Assembly: GCA_030062745.1 (NCBI GenBank) | Contig: CP099842.1 | Coordinates: 4,755,822 to 4,819,821 of the forward strand | Length of the DNA: 64,000 nucleotides | From: Capitulum mitella | Taxonomy: Eukaryota > Arthropoda > Thecostraca > Pollicipedomorpha > Pollicipedidae | Direction of reading: 5' to 3' | In this document: positions 59,601-64,000 of the stretch, one piece after another | Position numbering within the stretch: position 1 is the first letter of the stretch | Layout of the letters: each line of letters starts with the position of its first letter | Position numbers and translations under genes: made by a program | The notes under the pieces: model-generated | Database searches by the model: none | What the model was told of the DNA's origin: nothing | What the model saw: only the letters and a program-made list of their open reading frames with translations

Positions 59601-60810
59601 AGCAAAGGAGGAAGGAAACGGAAGCAGAAGGACAGACAGACGGGTCTGGTCTGTTGAGAAAGCGGGAAGTTCACACAATGAGCCGCGATTTCGTTATACA
59701 GAGCCCTTATGAAATAGCTTTGCAATGGCGTTTCTAGGCGAGATTAAAAAGGCCGTTCCATAATTGTCGCTATCTGACATAAGTGCTGAAAGACCTAGCA
59801 GAATGTACCAGCACTCAATGTTGAGCAAGCTCCAGTCTTACGTACTTTCGTTGCTCGGAAGATAACCTTGCCAGCACCACCGATACAATTATCTCGGTTT
59901 GCATTGTCCATACCAGGTTCTACATGCACGTGTTTCTAGGACCGGACCTGTGTCGTATCCAGGATTAATGAATGTGCATCTTACGAAAGTTTTTCGTTAC
60001 AAGCCTCTCAAAGAAAACATTTAACTAGTTTTAAGTTTCGCGTGGTTTTGCATTACTGAACACCTCCACTTCAAACGAAGATGTTTCTTCGCACTCTGTT
60101 TGACCGATTGAATCATGGACGGAAGAACTATTTTTCATTGATGTTTTTGTATCTATTTTGTACGTTCTTTCTCTTAAGTCTCATCGGATCGGGGTCTATG
60201 AGAAGCCTCCTCTGGTTTCCTGGAAAAAAAAACCAAAAGGCGCAGATACATGAAAATTGATGTGCGTTCTTTCTGCACAGTTTTACTGCCCCAGCTCTTG
60301 TGTTGCTGGTAGTCAAAACAAAATCCTTTTTCCGTCTGAAAAATATCTTTCTGCCAAATACTAGGTTTTTACGTCGAGGCCGTGCCGCCTCCCGGCCTCT
60401 GTGAGACATATGTAAAATGTTTATGGGCACCAGTGTCGTGATGTAGAGCGGATATTAATTGTTATAAGGTGTTATGGGATTTTGCGCTGTATCTTGTTTG
60501 GTCAATGGTAATGTGGCATATGATGCGATAGACGCCAGAGATGATACCCGCAGACTCGATATGCGCTCCAAATACATTTGCAGCCTATTCCAGCTAAAAC
60601 ACATTCTTATATAATTAGAAAAAAACGCGACCCCTTCCTTTACAAAAAGCTGCTTTCTTCCCTTCACTTTCAGCTTTTTTGGAAATGGCCATATCATATC
60701 AAGTGTCCTGTTATTGCCCCACACATGTAAATCCTGTCTTCTTTTCATTGCTAATCGCTTTGCAGCCACGTAAAAGCCTCGATTATCAAAGTTTTCTGCC
60801 CAAAAATATC
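56700..60810. other. Unassigned, no gene seen
   Basis: No recognisable gene. It holds a duplicated palindromic word at 57,487-57,535 and a purine-rich patch at about 59,560-59,650. Frames of 60-140 codons occur without domain support. Confidence 0.35.
57487..57535. repeat. Duplicated palindromic word with ccgga/ccggt tails
   Basis: Two near-copies of about 23 bp: gtgtatacacacaaaccgga and gtgtgtatacacaatccggt. Each contains the palindrome gtgtatacac, so the pair can form several alternative hairpins. Confidence 0.7.
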
Positions 60811-60818
60811 AACAAGAT

Positions 60819-60870
60819 ACAGTGAACCCCGCTTTTCGTGGGGTTTTCCATTCACGGATTCCCGGATTAT
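60819..60870. mobile_element. Possible pogo/Tigger-like transposon end
   Basis: acagtgaaccccgctttt followed by cgtggggttttcc and ttcacggattcccggatt resembles the CAGT..ACCCCGCTTTTCGCGGGG type ends seen in pogo-like elements. No opposite end was located, so it may be a solo fragment or chance. Confidence 0.25.
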
Positions 60871-61039
60871 TCTGAGAGAATTATTTCAAAATCAAAGGAG
60901 ATGAAAGCTTGCGAAGGATGCTTTTAGCGGATGAGATTTCATAAATGGCAGTCGATCGATAAGAAAGTTCAAACCGAGATGTGTGTGTGTGTGTGAATGT
61001 GTTCAGTTCAGGAACGGCGCCTCGGATTTTGAGTTGGGG

Positions 61040-61480
61040 AGCAGGGTTTTCCAGGGGGCCTGCTAAACAAAATGGAGACCTTCTCGCAGGGGGCCTCCTG
61101 ATTCATATAGGGGGTTTCCCGATCCAGCAAAGAGGCCCCTTATCCCAGAATAGGGCCTCCTGCTCCAGAACAAGGGCCTCCTGACACAAAGAGGGACCTT
61201 CTAATCCAGAAGAGGGGCCTCCCGATTGATAAAGGGGGGTTCCCAACCCAGCAAAAAGGGCCTCCTCACCCCAAATCAGGGCCTCTTGATCCGGAACACG
61301 GATCTTCTGATGCATAAAAGGGGCCCCTTGTTCCAGAACAGGGACCTCCTGATATACAGAGGGTGCCTCCTAATCCAAAGCTGGAGCCTCCTGATTCATA
61401 AAGGGGTCTCCCGAGCCAGCAAAGGAGCCTCTTTAACACAAACAAAACCCCTTGGTCCCGAGCAGGGCTACCTTATTCCT
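61040..61480. repeat. 21-bp minisatellite, about 20 units
   Basis: Units are variants of gggcctcctgatccagaaca, spaced at about 21 bp. A subset reads gattcataaagggg and returns at 61,100, 61,224, 61,309 and 61,392, hinting at irregular higher-order amplification. The plus-strand open frame through it comes from the 3-divisible period. Confidence 0.85.
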
Positions 61481-61499
61481 GAAGGGGGCCTTCCACTGT

Positions 61500-64000
61500 G
61501 CCAGTGTGTTTCGTAAATGGTGAGATAACTTGGAAGCACCTTTTGTTTATGAGTGGAGATAATGTTGGTGCCCAGCGGGTGCACTGGTCAGCTTGCGATA
61601 CAAAGCTCCGATTTTAACCCTAAAGCAGCCTCATAACCAGTTGATGTGCCTCTAGTGTTAAAAAACACAGAGTATGCCATGCATTTTTCGAACCGGAAGA
61701 TGTTCCTGGCGATTCATGGTGATTGTGTTCCATGTTTCCGGTGAAAAATACTGTTCTGTATGGTTATGCTATGCAATTAATAAATGCATATGCTGTGCGG
61801 TGAGGACTGTACACTGTACCCAGTAAGACTTGTGTAATACTAGATTCATGCATCTGGAAAATTTTTCAGGAATTGTTTCTGAATACCGGTGACTTAACAT
61901 GCATTTATTGGTCCAGCAGAGGGTCTTTAGGCGATGGGAATAGATTAAAGTGTAAAAATAGTGTTTTTTTTTAGGAATAGATTCCTTCTACTCGTGGGTT
62001 CGGTCCTTGATCGCGGGGACGGACGGGATCGGTGCAATTTTGGCCTACTCGAGATCTTGGGAAGAGGGAATCTTATGATCCCCGACCAGCGAAGGTCGCA
62101 GGACGGCCCCGCCAAGGGTGATACGCAAGCGGCGCACCACACAGGTCACTTGCTTGAAAAGCCAAAATGACGCACATTAACCTTATTCTCTTAACCATAG
62201 CGCTATTACGCATTCCCTACGGGGAAGGGGCTTATCCCGTTCCCCCTCCCCGAGAGTTCGAGAACTACCCGTCCGATTTCATTGTAGCAAACGGCAGTCG
62301 ATTCGCTATGTAAGTCTTAAAAACCTTGTGAAGGGTTGGTACAGGGAACAAAAAAGCCGGAAACGGGTGATTTTTTTCTTTTACTTGTTAAAGCTCCGAT
62401 GTTTATTGGCCGATTTTGATGAAATTGGCATGAATTGAGAGGTAATCGTTCGGATTTTTGGTTTGGTTCATTCGTTTGGAACTTTGTCAGAATTCGTAGG
62501 CGTCCGGAGTGTTTGGAAAATTGGGGAAAAATAGTTTTTGCAAACTAAACTAACGCAAAGTTTAAAATATTTCAAAGTTTTTGGGAGGTATTATTTATTT
62601 AAGAAACACAAATCGCATTATCACATTGGCATGTGCAACGCCAAGGGCATGAAAAACGGGGAATTACCATGACCGCATGTTCATCAAGTCAGCTTACGAC
62701 TGCAATGGCTTCAGATAACCTCAAAGTCGCAATGACCTTGGTTTTACCTTATAATGTTTGAAAATGCTCCTTATCATTTGAATCGACCTTATTTCCATGA
62801 CCTTCGTGTATATTTCTGTGACCTTAAAACGCGCTGACATTTTAAGTCGTAACTCCTTGGCCCGACCTGACTGCAACCTAAAACTTGGAACACAAGTAGA
62901 CGACACTGTTCTGAGCTAAATATATTCCATTTTTCAAAAAATGTTCGTCAAAAATATTTATATAAAACTTAATTCTGATTTTTAACCTAGCCTGGCCTTG
63001 AGAAATTACCTCGGGCCAACAAAAATGGTTTTGTTGGTTTCCTCAGTTATTTACGTATACATTCAAGTAAAGTTCTCAGTTATATCTTAGAAACGCATTT
63101 TTGGCGACTTTCATCTATTTATTTATCTATTTATCTATTGCCCTTAACGGTACCAAAAATGGCCTAACGCGCTTCCAAAAAAATGTAGCCTAGCTCCACC
63201 CCTGTGCAAAAGAGAATTATAAAAATTTGTCACAATAAGTAGGAAGAATAGATAAACAAAGTCATTTATTTTTTTGAAGTTGCTTTAGCCCTATTCCCGG
63301 CACGGGAGGCTGAAACGGCCCCCTTGGGTTTATTGCTTGCCAAATCCAGGGTTTTTGACGCAGCTTCACAAAACCAGGTCACGTTTCCTACCCATTCTTT
63401 CTACGTACCGTAACAAAATTCCGTAATTCTGTTATATGCTCATGGCAATAATGCATTATATGCTCAGGGACGGACTCAGGCAACGTTTTTGGGATGCATC
63501 TCAGGTTGTTTTTGGCCCGATTGAGGCTAAAAGCAAAATGGCTGTCAAAATTAGTGTTTTAAGACAGAACTTAAAACTTGATATGGATGTACAGCTCAGT
63601 AGTTGGGCAAGCATACAAATACAGTTTTGTTGATCTGGAATCACTTTACGAGATCAAGTCAAGCTCATAAGTCAAACTTTATTTTCATAATAATAAGTTT
63701 GGTGTCATTTCTCCAAATGCAAAACCTGGAACATATGACGTATAAGGATGCCCTCTACTTGTGCATCAGGTTTCAGGCTGATATCTGGTCGGGTCACTGA
63801 GCTATGACCTAAAATGGCAGTGCGCGTGCCCTGCATCACAACAGCCGTAAAAGGGAATTTTAGAATTAGAATGAATTCTTATCACCGGAAACGTTTTCAA
63901 ACAACATGGAATGCACTCAAGATCATTCAAGGAGGTCATTCAAGGTGACAGGTCGTAAGTTGGTCTGAAAAACATGTGGCCTTGATAGTTCCCCCTTTTC
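61500..64000. other. Unassigned, no gene seen
   Basis: AT-rich sequence with short frames only. Several tgaccttnn words (62,731; 62,798; 62,818) and a (TTTATCTA)n microsatellite near 63,113-63,142 were noted. The word gcctagctccacccctg near 63,188-63,204 resembles a hAT end on the other strand, without a found partner. Confidence 0.35.
63113..63142. repeat. (TTTATCTA)n microsatellite
   Basis: atctatttatttatctattt followed by atctattg: a short tetranucleotide-type simple repeat. Confidence 0.85.

Noticed and set aside
62731..62826. Cluster of tgacctt words resembling nuclear receptor half-sites
   Set aside because: Spacing is irregular and the words are common in this AT-rich sequence; no promoter context was seen.

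Overview
This is a eukaryotic, gene-poor window. A long pentanucleotide CCTAA/TTAGG tract (24,106-24,262), the usual arthropod telomere repeat, plus intron-split coding, CpG-rich islands in AT-richer DNA, many microsatellites and dense decayed transposons point to an arthropod, perhaps a crustacean. The species cannot be told from sequence alone. No bacterial operons, rRNA or tRNA genes were seen.

Only one host protein gene is well supported. It is a minus-strand, two-exon gene (54,574-56,219). A 9-nt coding piece in exon 1 (Met-Lys-Ser) joins a 231-codon, GC3-rich, proline-rich exon, giving a predicted 234-residue secreted protein of the signal-peptide-split type common among arthropod cuticle and extracellular proteins. 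Core promoters are suggested near 820-855 (TATA-like plus TCAGT initiator) and near 30,024-30,060.

Most recognisable content is mobile DNA. (1) A complete 4,089-bp DNA transposon (34,902-38,990) has 15-bp perfect terminal inverted repeats and an 8-bp target duplication (caactctg). It carries one broken transposase-like gene of a multi-copy family I know only as uncharacterised invertebrate proteins. (2) Three copies of a 265-268-bp hAT-type MITE (1,957; 7,994; 13,834) each have a perfect 8-bp duplication and a shared internal hairpin. A fourth, different MITE lies at 50,217. (3) An 865-bp non-autonomous hAT-like element (49,036-49,900) has GATTC-rich ends. (4) A nearly full-length but broken L1/Tx1-like LINE lies on the minus strand (41,588-47,171) with ORF1 and ORF2. 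(5) A 3' scrap of another LINE lies at 3,534-4,050. (6) A Tc1/mariner transposase remnant lies at 28,509-28,890.

Tandem DNA is the other theme: a roughly 670-bp complex repeat array (24,690-28,530, with an outlying piece at 23,451) that encloses the telomere-like tract; a 30-bp minisatellite with a 90-bp higher-order period at 14,569; 36-, 68-, 34- and 21-bp minisatellites; and CAG/GA-rich and dinucleotide tracts.

Layout: 0-15 kb has CpG islands, minisatellites and MITEs; 15-23 kb is mostly unrecognised with simple repeats; 23-29 kb is the telomere-like and 670-bp array region ending in a mariner remnant; 29-35 kb is mostly unrecognised; 35-39 kb is the hAT-like transposon; 41-47 kb is the LINE; 49-50.4 kb has two hAT-type elements; 54-56.7 kb is the secreted-protein gene; 57-64 kb is mostly unrecognised apart from a minisatellite at 61 kb.
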